From Frankiaceae bacterium (GTDB lineage Bacteria > Actinomycetota > Actinomycetes > BP-191), in assembly GCA_035556555.1 (NCBI GenBank), contig DATMES010000034.1:1-35787 (forward strand): a stretch of 35,787 nt of DNA. The letters run 5' to 3'. Below the pieces are notes generated by a model, which was given only the letters and a program-made list of their open reading frames with translations, was not told the origin of the DNA and searched no databases. Of this stretch, positions 1 through 7,951 are shown piece after piece; position 1 is the first letter of the stretch; each line of letters begins with the position of its first letter. The translations under genes and the position numbers were made by a program.

Positions 1-1
1 G

Positions 2-2407
2 AAGGCGCTGGAGAGCATCGACGTCTCGCTCGACGGCGTGCGCCGGCAGGTCGAGGAGATCATCGGTCCCGGGCAGCAGGACCCGGGCGGCCACATTCCC
101 TTTACGCCACGGGCGAAACGGGTGCTGGAGCTGTCGCTGCGCGAGGCGCTGCAGCTCGGCCACAACTACATCGGCACCGAGCACATCCTGCTCGGCCTGA
201 TCCGCGAGGGCGAGGGCGTCGCGGCGCAGGTGCTCGTCAAGCTCGGGGCCGACCTCAACCGGGTGCGCCAGCAGGTCATCCAGCTGCTGTCGGGCTACCA
301 GGGCAAGGAGAGCGCGCCGGCCGGCGGGCCCGCCGAGGGCAGCACGAGCGGCCGCGGCGAGGGCACCCCGTCGTCGTCGCTGGTGCTCGACCAGTTCGGG
401 CGCAACCTCACCCAGTCCGCCCGCGAGGGCAAGCTCGACCCGGTCATCGGCCGGGAGAAGGAGATCGAGCGGGTCATGCAGGTGCTCTCCCGCCGCACCA
501 AGAACAACCCGGTGCTGATCGGCGAGCCCGGCGTCGGCAAGACCGCCGTCGTCGAGGGGCTGGCCCAGATGGTCGTCAAGGGCGAGGTTCCCGAGACGCT
601 CAAGGACAAGCAGCTCTACACGCTCGACCTGGGCTCCCTGGTCGCGGGCTCGCGCTACCGCGGTGACTTCGAGGAGCGCCTGAAGAAGGTGCTCAAGGAG
701 ATCCGCACCCGCGGTGACATCATCCTGTTCATCGACGAGATGCACACGCTGGTGGGTGCGGGGGCGGCCGAGGGCTCGATCGACGCCGCGTCGATTCTCA
801 AGCCGATGCTGGCCCGCGGTGAGCTGCAGACCATCGGCGCCACCACCCTGGACGAGTACCGCAAGCACCTGGAGAAGGACGCCGCGCTGGAGCGCCGCTT
901 CCAGCCGATCCAGGTCGGTGAGCCGTCGGTCGCGCACACCATCGAGATCCTCAAGGGCCTGCGCGACCGGTACGAGGCGCACCACCGGGTGTCCATCACC
1001 GACGGCGCGCTCGTGGCCGCGGCGACCCTCGCCGACCGCTACATCTCCGACCGCTTCCTGCCGGACAAGGCGATCGACCTCATCGACGAGGCGGGCTCGC
1101 GCATGCGCATCCGCCGGATGACGGCGCCGCCGGACCTGCGCGAGTTCGACGAGCGCATCGCCGGCGTACGCCGCGAGAAGGAGAGCGCGATCGACGCGCA
1201 GGACTTCGAGAAGGCGGCCAGCCTCCGCGACAAGGAGAAGAACCTCCTCCAGGAGAAGGCGCAGCGCGAGAAGGAGTGGAAGGCCGGCGACATGGACGTC
1301 GTCGCCGAGGTCGACGAGGAGCAGATCGCCGAGGTCCTCGCGACGTGGACCGGCATCCCCGTCTTCAAGCTGACCGAGGAGGAGACGCAGCGGCTGCTCC
1401 GCATGGAGGGCGAGCTGCACGAGCGGGTCATCGGCCAGGAGCAGGCCATCAAGGCCGTCTCCCAGGCGATCCGGCGCACGCGCGCGGGCCTCAAGGACCC
1501 GAAGCGTCCCGGCGGCTCGTTCATCTTCGCCGGTCCCTCGGGCGTCGGTAAGACGGAGCTGTCGAAGACCCTCGCGCAGTTCCTGTTCGGCGACGAGGAC
1601 TCGCTCATCCAGCTCGACATGAGCGAGTTCATGGAGAAGCACACGGTCTCCCGCCTCGTCGGCTCGCCTCCCGGCTACGTCGGCTACGACGAGGGCGGCC
1701 AGCTCACCGAGCGGGTCCGCAGGAAGCCGTTCAGCGTCGTGCTCTTCGACGAGGTCGAGAAGGCGCACCCGGACGTCTTCAACACGCTCCTCCAGATCCT
1801 GGAGGACGGGCGCCTGACCGACTCGCAGGGCCGTACGGTCGACTTCAAGAACACCATCTTGATCATGACGACCAACCTCGGCACCCGCGACATCGCCAAG
1901 GGCATGAACCTCGGCTTCTCCAAGGCCCACGACAAGGCCGGCAACTACGAGCGGATGAAGGGCAAGGTGCAGGAGGAGCTCAAGCAGCACTTCCGGCCTG
2001 AGTTCCTCAACCGCATCGACGACATCATCGTGTTCCACCAGCTGAGCGAGGAGGAGATCGTCCAGATCGTCGACCTCATGCTCAACCGCGTGGAGACGCA
2101 GCTGAAGAACAAGGACATGGCCCTCGAGGTCACGCCCGCCGCCAAGATGCTGCTCGCGGTCAAGGGGTACGACGCCGTCCTCGGCGCCCGCCCGCTGCGC
2201 CGCACCATCCAGCGGGAGATCGAGGACTCGCTGTCCGAGAAGATCCTCTACAAGGAGCTCGGCCCCGGCCAGATCGTCGTGGTCGACGTCGAGGGCGAGG
2301 ACGCGGAGGCGAAGTTCACGTTCCGCGGCGAGACCAAGCCCGACGCCGACGCGGTGCCGGACGCGCCGCCGGTCGACATGGCGGGCTCCACGGGCGACAC
2401 CGCGTAG
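2..2407 (+). CDS. clpC: ATP-dependent Clp protease ATP-binding subunit ClpC (5' truncated)
   Basis: Class I Hsp100/AAA+ unfoldase that feeds substrates to the ClpP peptidase in the cytoplasm. The frame is open from the first bases of the window, so the true start and roughly the first 50 residues lie upstream; the internal GTG at 38 is not the start. Visible in order: the rest of the Clp N domain ([29 protein letters not shown]), a first AAA module with Walker A GEPGVGKT and Walker B LFIDEMH, a UVR-type middle region rich in Lys/Glu ([13 protein letters not shown]) that separates ClpC from ClpA/ClpB, and a second AAA module with GPSGVGKT and the [12 protein letters not shown] segment. The C-terminus is a short acidic tail. 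It ends just before a strong hairpin, so it is probably the last gene of its transcript. Identification is essentially certain from motif order. Confidence 0.97.
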   Translation, partial: KALESIDVSLDGVRRQVEEIIGPGQQDPGGHIPFTPRAKRVLELSLREALQLGHNYIGTEHILLGLIREGEGVAAQVLVKLGADLNRVRQQVIQLLSGYQGKESAPAGGPAEGSTSGRGEGTPSSSLVLDQFGRNLTQSAREGKLDPVIGREKEIERVMQVLSRRTKNNPVLIGEPGVGKTAVVEGLAQMVVKGEVPETLKDKQLYTLDLGSLVAGSRYRGDFEERLKKVLKEIRTRGDIILFIDEMHTLVGAGAAEGSIDAASILKPMLARGELQTIGATTLDEYRKHLEKDAALERRFQPIQVGEPSVAHTIEILKGLRDRYEAHHRVSITDGALVAAATLADRYISDRFLPDKAIDLIDEAGSRMRIRRMTAPPDLREFDERIAGVRREKESAIDAQDFEKAASLRDKEKNLLQEKAQREKEWKAGDMDVVAEVDEEQIAEVLATWTGIPVFKLTEEETQRLLRMEGELHERVIGQEQAIKAVSQAIRRTRAGLKDPKRPGGSFIFAGPSGVGKTELSKTLAQFLFGDEDSLIQLDMSEFMEKHTVSRLVGSPPGYVGYDEGGQLTERVRRKPFSVVLFDEVEKAHPDVFNTLLQILEDGRLTDSQGRTVDFKNTILIMTTNLGTRDIAKGMNLGFSKAHDKAGNYERMKGKVQEELKQHFRPEFLNRIDDIIVFHQLSEEEIVQIVDLMLNRVETQLKNKDMALEVTPAAKMLLAVKGYDAVLGARPLRRTIQREIEDSLSEKILYKELGPGQIVVVDVEGEDAEAKFTFRGETKPDADAVPDAPPVDMAGSTGDTA

Positions 2408-2423
2408 CACGCGCGCACGGACG

Positions 2424-2460
2424 AACGGCCGGGGTCTCGCCACCCCGGCCGTTCTCTTTC
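2424..2460 (+). terminator. Intrinsic-type terminator after clpC
   Basis: Perfect 11-bp inverted repeat: AACGGCCGGGG at 2424-2434 and CCCCGGCCGTT at 2443-2453 with an 8-nt loop, followed by a pyrimidine-rich tract (CTCTTTC). It starts 17 bases after the clpC stop. The tail is not a pure T-run, as is common in high-GC actinobacteria. Confidence 0.8.
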
Positions 2461-2476
2461 TCGGGGTGAGGATTCA

Positions 2477-2496
2477 CCCAAACGGTCACATTTGGG
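2477..2496. promoter_or_regulatory. CCCAAA-N8-TTTGGG dyad upstream of the kinase gene
   Basis: A perfect 6-bp inverted repeat, CCCAAA (2477-2482) and TTTGGG (2491-2496), spaced by 8 bases and abutting the ATG at 2497. It is AT-richer than its surroundings. Position and symmetry fit an operator, but no cognate regulator can be named. If the GTG at 2509 is the real start, the dyad would sit over the promoter or transcription start. Confidence 0.35.
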
Positions 2497-3195
2497 ATGC
2501 TGGGCGGCGTGAGCGACGAGCGGGAGCGGCGGCGCGAGGTCAACGACCTCATGCGCCACGACATGCGCACCCGCGTCGGCATCGGCAAGGGCTACATCAC
2601 GATGCTGCTCGCCCACTACGACCGCATGTCGCCGGAGCAGCGCGCCGCGGCGCTGCACGGGATCGACGACGCGTTCGACCGGCTGGACGAGTTCAGCCGC
2701 CGGGTGCTCATGGACGAGAAGCTCGAGGTGCTCGGCCCCGTCGCGCAGCGCGGCGAGGTGCCGGTCGCGGCGGTGCTGAGGCCGGTCGTGGCGGCGTACC
2801 CGGGCGTGGTCGTGGAGACGGCGCCCGACGTGCCGGAGACGGCGTACGCCGACCCGGTCATGGTGCGGGAGCTGCTCGACAACCTCCTCGCCAACGCCGT
2901 GACCGCCGCCCCGCCGGACACGCCGGTGACGCTGCGGGTGTCGGGCGCGCTGCGCTTCGAGGTACGCGACGCCGGCGACACGATCACCGAGGCCGACGTG
3001 CCGGTGCTGTTCGAGCGGTACGGCCGCACCGAGCACAGCCGCCGTACGCAGGCCCCCGGGCTCGGGCTCGGCCTGTCGATCGTGCGCCGCATGGTGGAGG
3101 CGCACGGCGGGACGTACGGCGTGGACCTCGGCGACGGCACGACCTTTTGGGTGGAATTGCCCGTATCCCCGAACGGCGTTCTGTCGCCTGAGTGA
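2497..3195 (+). CDS. Small sensor-less histidine kinase
   Basis: A 232-residue cytoplasmic protein with the dimerisation and catalytic core of a two-component histidine kinase but no sensor, HAMP or membrane segment. The H-box is LMRHDMRTR with candidate phospho-acceptor His21. The N-box is ELLDNLLANAV (about 125-135), the G1 box RDAGD (about 157-161) and the G2 box GLGLGLSIVRRM (188-199). Only about 20 residues precede the H-box, so signal input must come from a partner or the gene has lost its sensor. No response regulator is adjacent. A GTG at 2509 is an alternative start. Its stop overlaps the next start by GTGA, implying translational coupling with a secreted protein. Kinase-family assignment is firm; substrate and signal are unknown. 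Confidence 0.85.
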   Translation: MLGGVSDERERRREVNDLMRHDMRTRVGIGKGYITMLLAHYDRMSPEQRAAALHGIDDAFDRLDEFSRRVLMDEKLEVLGPVAQRGEVPVAAVLRPVVAAYPGVVVETAPDVPETAYADPVMVRELLDNLLANAVTAAPPDTPVTLRVSGALRFEVRDAGDTITEADVPVLFERYGRTEHSRRTQAPGLGLGLSIVRRMVEAHGGTYGVDLGDGTTFWVELPVSPNGVLSPE

Positions 3196-3575
3196 GCATG
3201 CTGAAGACCATCACCCGTAGCTCCGTCGTGCTCGCGGCCGTCGCCGCGGGCGTTGCCCTGTCTCCCGCCGCGTCCGCCGTGGTGCCGGGGCACGCCAACG
3301 AGGCCGCCGTCGCCGCGACCGCCGACGCGCTGGACACCGTTCCGGTCAAGGGCCACAAGGGCCCCCGCGTCGCGAACGTCACCCATGGCACCGAGGTCTC
3401 CGAGCTCGCGACGACGACCGAGCTGACCGGCGCCGACAAGGGCGCGGCCATCGCGGCCGTGGCCTCCGACGGCCGCAGCGCGGCGCGCGGCGAGAGCGCG
3501 TCGGCGACCGGCACGGCCAAGGCCGCCGAGGCGTCCGCGAAGGGCCAGGAGAAGTCGGCGGGCAAGCGCCCGTAG
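3192..3575 (+). CDS. Small secreted Ala-rich protein of unknown function
   Basis: 127 residues (GTG start; ATG at 3198 is an alternative). The N-terminus is a typical Sec signal peptide: a short basic start (MLKTITR), a hydrophobic stretch to about residue 25, and a likely signal-peptidase site after ASA (about residue 29). The mature part is rich in Ala, Lys, Gly and Thr, has no cysteine and looks disordered toward a Lys-rich C-terminus. I do not recognise the family. The GTGA overlap with the upstream kinase suggests co-expression, so it could be a secreted partner or effector of that kinase, but nothing in the sequence proves it. It ends 7 bases from the convergent PPOX gene. Confidence 0.7.
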   Translation: MSMLKTITRSSVVLAAVAAGVALSPAASAVVPGHANEAAVAATADALDTVPVKGHKGPRVANVTHGTEVSELATTTELTGADKGAAIAAVASDGRSAARGESASATGTAKAAEASAKGQEKSAGKRP

Positions 3576-3582
3576 CGTTCCG

Positions 3583-4392
3583 TTACGCGTTGCGGGTCGC
3601 GGTGGTCACGCCGTCCCACGACGTGACCTTGTCGACCTCGATGGTCGCCGTACCGTCGTCGGCCAGCCTGCCGGTGCCGCGTAGCAGCGTGCCACTCTTC
3701 GCCGCAGGTCCTGGGCGCCCGTAGTCGTCGAGCACGACGCACGCGGGCGCCTCGCGCGGCAGGCCGGCGAGCGCCGCGGCGGAGGCGGGGACGTACGCGC
3801 ATTCCTCGTCCCAGCGCGCGGGCAGCGCGACAGGCCCGTCGGGGCCGAGCCAGCCCACGACGGCGTCCCTGCTGCCGCGCAGCGTCTCCTCGCCCGGCTC
3901 GGGTACGAGCCCTGGCCAGTCGCCGAGCGACGACGCGACGAGGGTGCCGTCGAGCAGTGCCGCGCGCGTGGGGCGGAGCCGGATCAGCACGCGGCGCGGG
4001 GGCAGCCGCCTGCCGAGCCTGCCCGCCAGCACGTCCTTGCCGAACGCCGCGAGGTCGCCCGCGTTGCGCAGCAGGAAGCCGGAGATCGCGCGGGCCGCGT
4101 CCGGGTCGGTGACCGCGCGGCCGACGTCGCCGGGGGAGCGGACGTCGTACGTCCGCACCTGGCCCGCCAGCAGCACCGACCGGCTGCCGGCACGGACCAG
4201 CGCGCTGACGCGGTCGTCGTCGGAGAGCACGCGCGCCTTGAGCGTCGTCGCCGCGACCGCGAACCAGAGGGTGTCGCGGGCGACGGCGTACAGCTCGGGG
4301 GTGACGTGCGGACCGTTCTTGGTGACGATCGCGACGTGAGCCTGGCGTCCCTCGTTGAGGACGCTCTGCATCTCGGGGGTCAGGGAGAGCAT
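3583..4392 (-). CDS. Pyridoxamine 5'-phosphate oxidase-like (PPOX split-barrel) protein
   Basis: 269 residues. The N-terminal about 120 residues match the flavin-binding split-barrel pattern: a short helix (LTPEMQSVLNEGRQAHVAIV), then KNGPHVTPELYAV, then TLWFAVAATTLKARVL and DRVSALV, as in PPOX-class FMN or F420 proteins. The C-terminal half (about 130-269) is unlike the minimal PPOX fold and may add a second domain. The start codon is preceded on the minus strand by AGAAGAGA, a reasonable ribosome-binding site. It lies 14 bases after mutY on the same strand, so the two are probably one transcript, although a functional link is not evident. Cofactor (FMN, F420 or heme) and substrate cannot be told from sequence alone. 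Confidence 0.75.
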   Translation of the reverse strand: MLSLTPEMQSVLNEGRQAHVAIVTKNGPHVTPELYAVARDTLWFAVAATTLKARVLSDDDRVSALVRAGSRSVLLAGQVRTYDVRSPGDVGRAVTDPDAARAISGFLLRNAGDLAAFGKDVLAGRLGRRLPPRRVLIRLRPTRAALLDGTLVASSLGDWPGLVPEPGEETLRGSRDAVVGWLGPDGPVALPARWDEECAYVPASAAALAGLPREAPACVVLDDYGRPGPAAKSGTLLRGTGRLADDGTATIEVDKVTSWDGVTTATRNA

Positions 4393-4406
4393 GCGTCTCT
4401 TCTGCC

Positions 4407-5267
4407 CTACGCGGGGAGAGTGAACCGCCCGTCGTCACCCGGCTCGACCAGACCGTCCGCGACGAGCCCGTCGAGTGCCCGCGCGCGCTGGACCGCGTGG
4501 GGCCAGGCGCCGTCGAGCGCCTCTCTCGGGACAGGCCCGGTGGCGTTGCGGACTATCGCGAGCAGCGCGCCCCTGGCCTGCCTGTCCGTGCCCTCGAACG
4601 CCTGCCGCGGCGCCCTCGGGCCCTCGTACGGCGGGCAGCCCGCGAGCCGCCACGCGCACGCCTCGGCGAGCGGGCAGTCGCCGCAGCGGGGCGTCCGCGC
4701 CGTGCAGACCAGCGCGCCGAGCTCCATGACCGCGACGCCGAACGTCGCCGCCTCGTCGTACGGCAGCAGCGCCTCGACCGCCGCGAGGTCGCGCGTCGTG
4801 CTCGGCGGGCCCGCCTCCGCCTGGCCGGCGACGGCGCGGGCGACGACGCGGCGGACGTTCGTGTCGACGACGGCGTGCCGCTGCCCGTACGCGAACGACG
4901 CCACCGCCCGCGCGGTGTACGCGCCGACGCCGGGGAGGCTCAGCAGGTCGTCCAGGTCGCTCGGGACCGTGCCCCCGTGCCGCTCCGTGATCGCGACCGC
5001 CGCGGCGTGCAGGCGCAGCGCGCGGCGCGGGTAGCCGAGGCGGCCCCACTGGCGTACGCCCTCGCCAGGGGAGTCGGCCGCCAGCGCGGCCGGGGTGGGC
5101 CAGCGGGCCAGCCAGGCGTCGTACGCGGGGAGCACCCGCGCCACCGGCGTCTGCTGCAGCATCACCTCGCTGACGAGCACGGCCCAGGGGTCGTTCGTGC
5201 GCCGCCAGGGCAGGTCGCGGGCGTGCGCGGCGTACCAGGCCAGGACGGCGTCGGCGAACGCGGGCAC
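4407..5267 (-). CDS. mutY: A/G-specific adenine DNA glycosylase MutY
   Basis: 286 residues. It removes adenine mispaired with 8-oxoguanine or guanine in base-excision repair. The HhH-GPD fold is clear: catalytic Glu34 in SEVMLQQT, the helix-hairpin-helix LPGVGAYTA (111-119) and catalytic Asp135 in VVDTNVRR. The [4Fe-4S] loop has the C-x6-C-x2-C-x5-C spacing (Cys188, 195, 198, 204). The protein ends soon after the iron-sulfur loop with a short helical tail and lacks a full C-terminal NUDIX-like 8-oxoG domain, which is usual for actinobacterial MutY of this length. The GTG start is preceded by TACGAT with 6 nt between, which suggests a leaderless mRNA. First gene of a likely two-gene transcript with the PPOX protein. 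Confidence 0.95.
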   Translation of the reverse strand: MPAFADAVLAWYAAHARDLPWRRTNDPWAVLVSEVMLQQTPVARVLPAYDAWLARWPTPAALAADSPGEGVRQWGRLGYPRRALRLHAAAVAITERHGGTVPSDLDDLLSLPGVGAYTARAVASFAYGQRHAVVDTNVRRVVARAVAGQAEAGPPSTTRDLAAVEALLPYDEAATFGVAVMELGALVCTARTPRCGDCPLAEACAWRLAGCPPYEGPRAPRQAFEGTDRQARGALLAIVRNATGPVPREALDGAWPHAVQRARALDGLVADGLVEPGDDGRFTLPA

Positions 5268-5273
5268 CGGGGC

Positions 5274-5283
5274 ATCGTAGGCT
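5274..5283. promoter_or_regulatory. Overlapping divergent -10 elements (mutY / membrane protein)
   Basis: The 26 bases between the two divergent starts hold TACGAT on the minus strand (5279 to 5274; 6 nt before the mutY GTG) and TAGGCT on the plus strand (5278-5283; 10 nt before the ATG at 5294). The two hexamers share the TA step at 5278-5279, so RNA polymerase could not occupy both at once. Assignment rests on hexamer match and spacing only; no clear -35 is seen. Confidence 0.5.
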
Positions 5284-5293
5284 CGCTCACGAC

Positions 5294-5929
5294 ATGGACT
5301 CCGACGCCCTCCTCCATCCGCGCGGCCCGCTGCCGCCCGGCGTCTACTGGCGCCGCCGCGGGCTGACGCTGCTCGGCGTCGTGCTGCTGGTCTTCCTGGC
5401 GTCGCGGTCGTGCGGCTCCGACGGCTCGCCGCGCGCGGGTGTCTCCCAGTCGCCGGCGCCGTCGGTGACGCCGTCGGCGACCAAGACCGCCGCGCCGCCG
5501 AGGAGGACGCCGTCGAAGTCGCCCACGCCGACGAGGACCGGGCCGTGCACGAAGGCAGACCTCGTCCTCAACGCCCGCGCCGACGCGGACACGTACCCTG
5601 CCGGCCGCCGCCCCGTGCTCGTCATCGGGATCCGCAACGGCGGCGCGGCCCCGTGCACGTACGACGTCGGCCAGGCCAACCGCGAGATCCTCGTCACGAG
5701 CGGCAACGACCGCGTCTGGTCGAGCGACGACTGCTCGCCCGGCGGCGGGGCGCAGATCGTGACGCTGCCGCCGAACGCGAAGCCGATGGAGTTCAGCGTC
5801 ACGTGGTCGCGGCAGCGTTCGCGACCGGACTGCGCCGGTGAACGGCGGGAGGCCGCGGTGGGGACGTACCGCGTCGTAGGCCGCTTCGGCGACCAGACCA
5901 GTGCGCACGACTCGTTCACGTTGAGGTGA
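5294..5929 (+). CDS. Membrane-anchored protein with extracytoplasmic domain
   Basis: 211 residues. A short cytoplasmic N-terminus (PPGVYWRRR) leads into one transmembrane helix (about 24-38, LTLLGVVLLVFLA). A Ser/Thr/Pro/Lys-rich linker (about 48-82, many TP and SP repeats) follows, then a compact beta-rich domain (about 85-211) with four cysteines that could form disulfides. The domain alternates beta-strand-like segments (RPVLVIGIRN, GTYRVVGRF) and resembles the BsuPI/Ig-like sandwich class, which is inference. Topology is type II, with the domain outside the cell. It is divergent from mutY and 4 bases upstream of the VOC gene, so probably cotranscribed with it. No specific function is recognised. 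Confidence 0.7.
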   Translation: MDSDALLHPRGPLPPGVYWRRRGLTLLGVVLLVFLASRSCGSDGSPRAGVSQSPAPSVTPSATKTAAPPRRTPSKSPTPTRTGPCTKADLVLNARADADTYPAGRRPVLVIGIRNGGAAPCTYDVGQANREILVTSGNDRVWSSDDCSPGGGAQIVTLPPNAKPMEFSVTWSRQRSRPDCAGERREAAVGTYRVVGRFGDQTSAHDSFTLR

Positions 5930-5933
5930 GGCC

Positions 5934-6338
5934 ATGGCGAACGGCGTGCAGGTGACGTTCGACTGTTCGGACCCGGGGAAGCTGGCGGCGTTCTGGGCGA
6001 GCGCGCTCGGCTACGTCATCCAGCCGCCGCCGGAGGGCTTCGAGTCGTGGCCGGCGTTCCTGACGTCGATCGGCGTGCCGGAGTCGGCGTGGAACTCGCG
6101 CTCGGCCTGCGTGGACCCGGACGGCAGGGGGCCGCGGCTGTTCTTCCAGCAGGTGCCCGAGGGCAAGGCGGCCAAGAACCGCGTGCACCTCGACGTCGAC
6201 GTCGGTCGCGACCGGGTGGCGGCCGAGGTCGAGCGCCTCGTCGGCGAGGGCGCGACCAGGGTCGGCGAGCACGACGAGATGGGCAGTCAGTGGGTCGTCA
6301 TGGCCGACCCCGAGGGCAACGAGTTCTGCCTCCAGTGA
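5934..6338 (+). CDS. VOC-superfamily (glyoxalase-like) protein
   Basis: 134 residues, a single vicinal-oxygen-chelate unit. It opens with VTFDCSDPGKLAAFWASALGY, typical of the Glyoxalase_6-like group. A basic acidic mid-section follows (NRVHLDVDV, a usual metal-ligand His strand), and it ends with WVVMADPEGNEFCL, where Glu of the GNEF motif is a usual metal ligand. Length fits a one-domain VOC protein that dimerises to form its active site. The ATG follows a good ribosome-binding site (AGGTGAGG) 4 bases after the preceding gene, suggesting one transcript. Family assignment is firm; the substrate (dioxygenase, isomerase or resistance-type) is unknown. Confidence 0.85.
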   Translation: MANGVQVTFDCSDPGKLAAFWASALGYVIQPPPEGFESWPAFLTSIGVPESAWNSRSACVDPDGRGPRLFFQQVPEGKAAKNRVHLDVDVGRDRVAAEVERLVGEGATRVGEHDEMGSQWVVMADPEGNEFCLQ

Positions 6339-6343
6339 CACCC

Positions 6344-6371
6344 TCAAGCCGTTAGGCCAAACGGCCGAAGC
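6344..6371 (+). promoter_or_regulatory. Putative FliA/WhiG-type (sigma-28) promoter of the chemosensory operon
   Basis: TCAAG at 6344-6348, a spacer of exactly 15 bases, then GCCGAAGC at 6364-6371. The known motility-sigma consensus is TAAA(G)-N15-GCCGATAA, so five-base cores agree at both elements with the right spacing. The predicted start would leave a leader of roughly 25 nt before the ATG at 6404, which holds the purine-rich GGGGTGG. A short CCGTT/AACGG dyad also lies within the spacer. Confidence 0.55.
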
Positions 6372-6403
6372 CTCTAAGCAGGGTCCAAGCTTCGGGGTGG
6401 TAC

Positions 6404-6754
6404 ATGGCCGGACGGGCGTTGCCCGAGCGTGCGGTCGCGGCGTTGCGCGACGCGTTCGCGGGAGAGGTCGCGACGCGGCTGCCCGGCATGCAGTCCGCCT
6501 GCGCCGAGGTGCTCTCGACGGGCGGTCTCGACGCCGCGCGCGCGCTGGTCACCCACGCGCACACGCTCGCGTCCAGCGCCGCCGTGCTCGGGGAGGCGCT
6601 CGCCTCGCGGTACGCCCGGCACTGCGAGGAGCTGATCGTCAACGCCCTGCGCGACGACGCGGCGAGCGTTCCGCACGACGTCGCCGAGGACGCCGCCGCC
6701 GACGTGGAGACCGTCTCCCTGCTGCTCGCGCCGTGGCTCGCGGGAGCCGCCTGA
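6404..6754 (+). CDS. Stand-alone HPt-domain phosphotransfer protein
   Basis: 116 residues, predicted all-helical. Segment 50-63 (THAHTLASSAAVLG) matches the HPt signature H-x-L-(K/x)-(G/S)-S-(A/S)-x3-G, making His53 the probable phosphorylated residue (His51 is the neighbour). The usual Lys after HTL is Ala here. It is the first gene of the operon and its TGA overlaps the cheB ATG by one base. In canonical chemotaxis the HPt domain is the P1 domain of CheA. Here it stands alone with no CheA in view, so it may shuttle phosphate from an unlinked kinase to CheB or another regulator; this role is inference. Confidence 0.65.
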   Translation: MAGRALPERAVAALRDAFAGEVATRLPGMQSACAEVLSTGGLDAARALVTHAHTLASSAAVLGEALASRYARHCEELIVNALRDDAASVPHDVAEDAAADVETVSLLLAPWLAGAA

Positions 6755-7902
6755 TGGCAAGCCCGTCCACCGAGCCGCCCGCGATCACGACCCGCGAGCC
6801 CGCCACGCTGCTGCTCGTCGACGACTCGCCGGTGCAGCGCCGCTTCCTGCGCAGCGCGCTGGAGGCGTCGCCGGAGTTCACGATCGTCGGCGAGGCGCGC
6901 AACGGCCGCGAGGCCGTCGCGATGGTCGAGCGCCTCCGTCCCTCCGCCGTCCTCATGGACCTCGACCTGCCGATCATGAACGGCATGGAGGCCATCGAGC
7001 GCATCATGGCCAGCCGCCCGACGCCGATCGTCGTGTACTCGGCGTTCGTCGACGGCCAGCACTCGACGAACGCCATCGACGCGCTCGCCGCCGGCGCCGT
7101 CGACGTCGTCGCGAAGCCCCAGTGGGGCGAGGGCGGTCAGCTCGACGCGTACGCCGACGAGCTCCGCCGCCGCATGCGCGTCGCGTCCCGCGTCCGCGTC
7201 ATCACGCACCCGCGCGGCCGTCTCAAGACGACGGCTCCGGCGCTGGTGCGCTCCGACCGCGTCCGCGCCGAGGGGATCGACGCGACACCCGTCACCGCGG
7301 AAGCCGCGGCGGCGACCGCGCGCAGGCCGGGCACCGTACAGCTGCTCGCCATCGGCGCCTCCACCGGAGGCCCGCAGGCGCTCGCGACGCTGCTCGGCTC
7401 GCTGCCCGCCGACTTCGCGCCCGCGGTGCTCGTCGTGCAGCACATGGCCGACGGCTTCATCCCAGGGCTGGTCTCCTGGCTCGACGGCATCTGCGCGCTG
7501 CCTGTGGTGCAGGGCGAGACGGGCCGCCGCCTGCTGCCCGGCTCGATCACCGTGGCGCCGTCCGGCCTGAACCTCCTCGTCCGCGACCACCTCCGCGTCG
7601 TCTGCGAGCCGGCGCCGGAACGCCAGTTCCACGTGCCGGGCATCGACGCGTCGTTCGAGTCGGTCGCGGCGACGCTCGGCGCCGAGGCGATCGGCGTCGT
7701 GCTGACCGGCATGGGCCGCGACGGCGCGGCCGGGCTCAAGGCGATGCGCGAACGCGGCGCGGTGACGATCGGCCAGGACGAGGCGACGTGCGCGGTGTAC
7801 GGCATGCCGGCCGCCGCCTGGGCCGCGGGCGCGGTCGAGCACCAGCTCCCGCTGCCGGAGATCGCGCCGTTGATCCTCGCGCTGCTCGCGGAGCAGTCAT
7901 GA
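6754..7902 (+). CDS. cheB: Chemotaxis response regulator protein-glutamate methylesterase CheB
   Basis: 382 residues. Hydrolyses methyl-glutamates on chemoreceptors and can deamidate glutamines; phosphorylation of the receiver activates it. Receiver domain about 17-135: acidic pair in LLVDDSP, phospho-acceptor Asp69 (LMDLDLPIMNG), Ser96 at the Thr/Ser switch position and conserved Lys121 (AKP). A linker of about 60 residues follows, then the methylesterase domain from about 193. Its catalytic triad is visible: Ser203 (GASTGGPQA), His230 (VVQHM) and Asp323 (GMGRDGAAGL). The start is the ATG at 6754, which overlaps the HPt stop by one base. An in-frame open run extends further upstream but only reads through the HPt gene in another frame. 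Confidence 0.94.
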   Translation: MASPSTEPPAITTREPATLLLVDDSPVQRRFLRSALEASPEFTIVGEARNGREAVAMVERLRPSAVLMDLDLPIMNGMEAIERIMASRPTPIVVYSAFVDGQHSTNAIDALAAGAVDVVAKPQWGEGGQLDAYADELRRRMRVASRVRVITHPRGRLKTTAPALVRSDRVRAEGIDATPVTAEAAAATARRPGTVQLLAIGASTGGPQALATLLGSLPADFAPAVLVVQHMADGFIPGLVSWLDGICALPVVQGETGRRLLPGSITVAPSGLNLLVRDHLRVVCEPAPERQFHVPGIDASFESVAATLGAEAIGVVLTGMGRDGAAGLKAMRERGAVTIGQDEATCAVYGMPAAAWAAGAVEHQLPLPEIAPLILALLAEQS

Positions 7903-7951
7903 GAACGCACCCCACGACCGCGCTGCGCGCGCCTGCGGGGACCCCGCGGCG

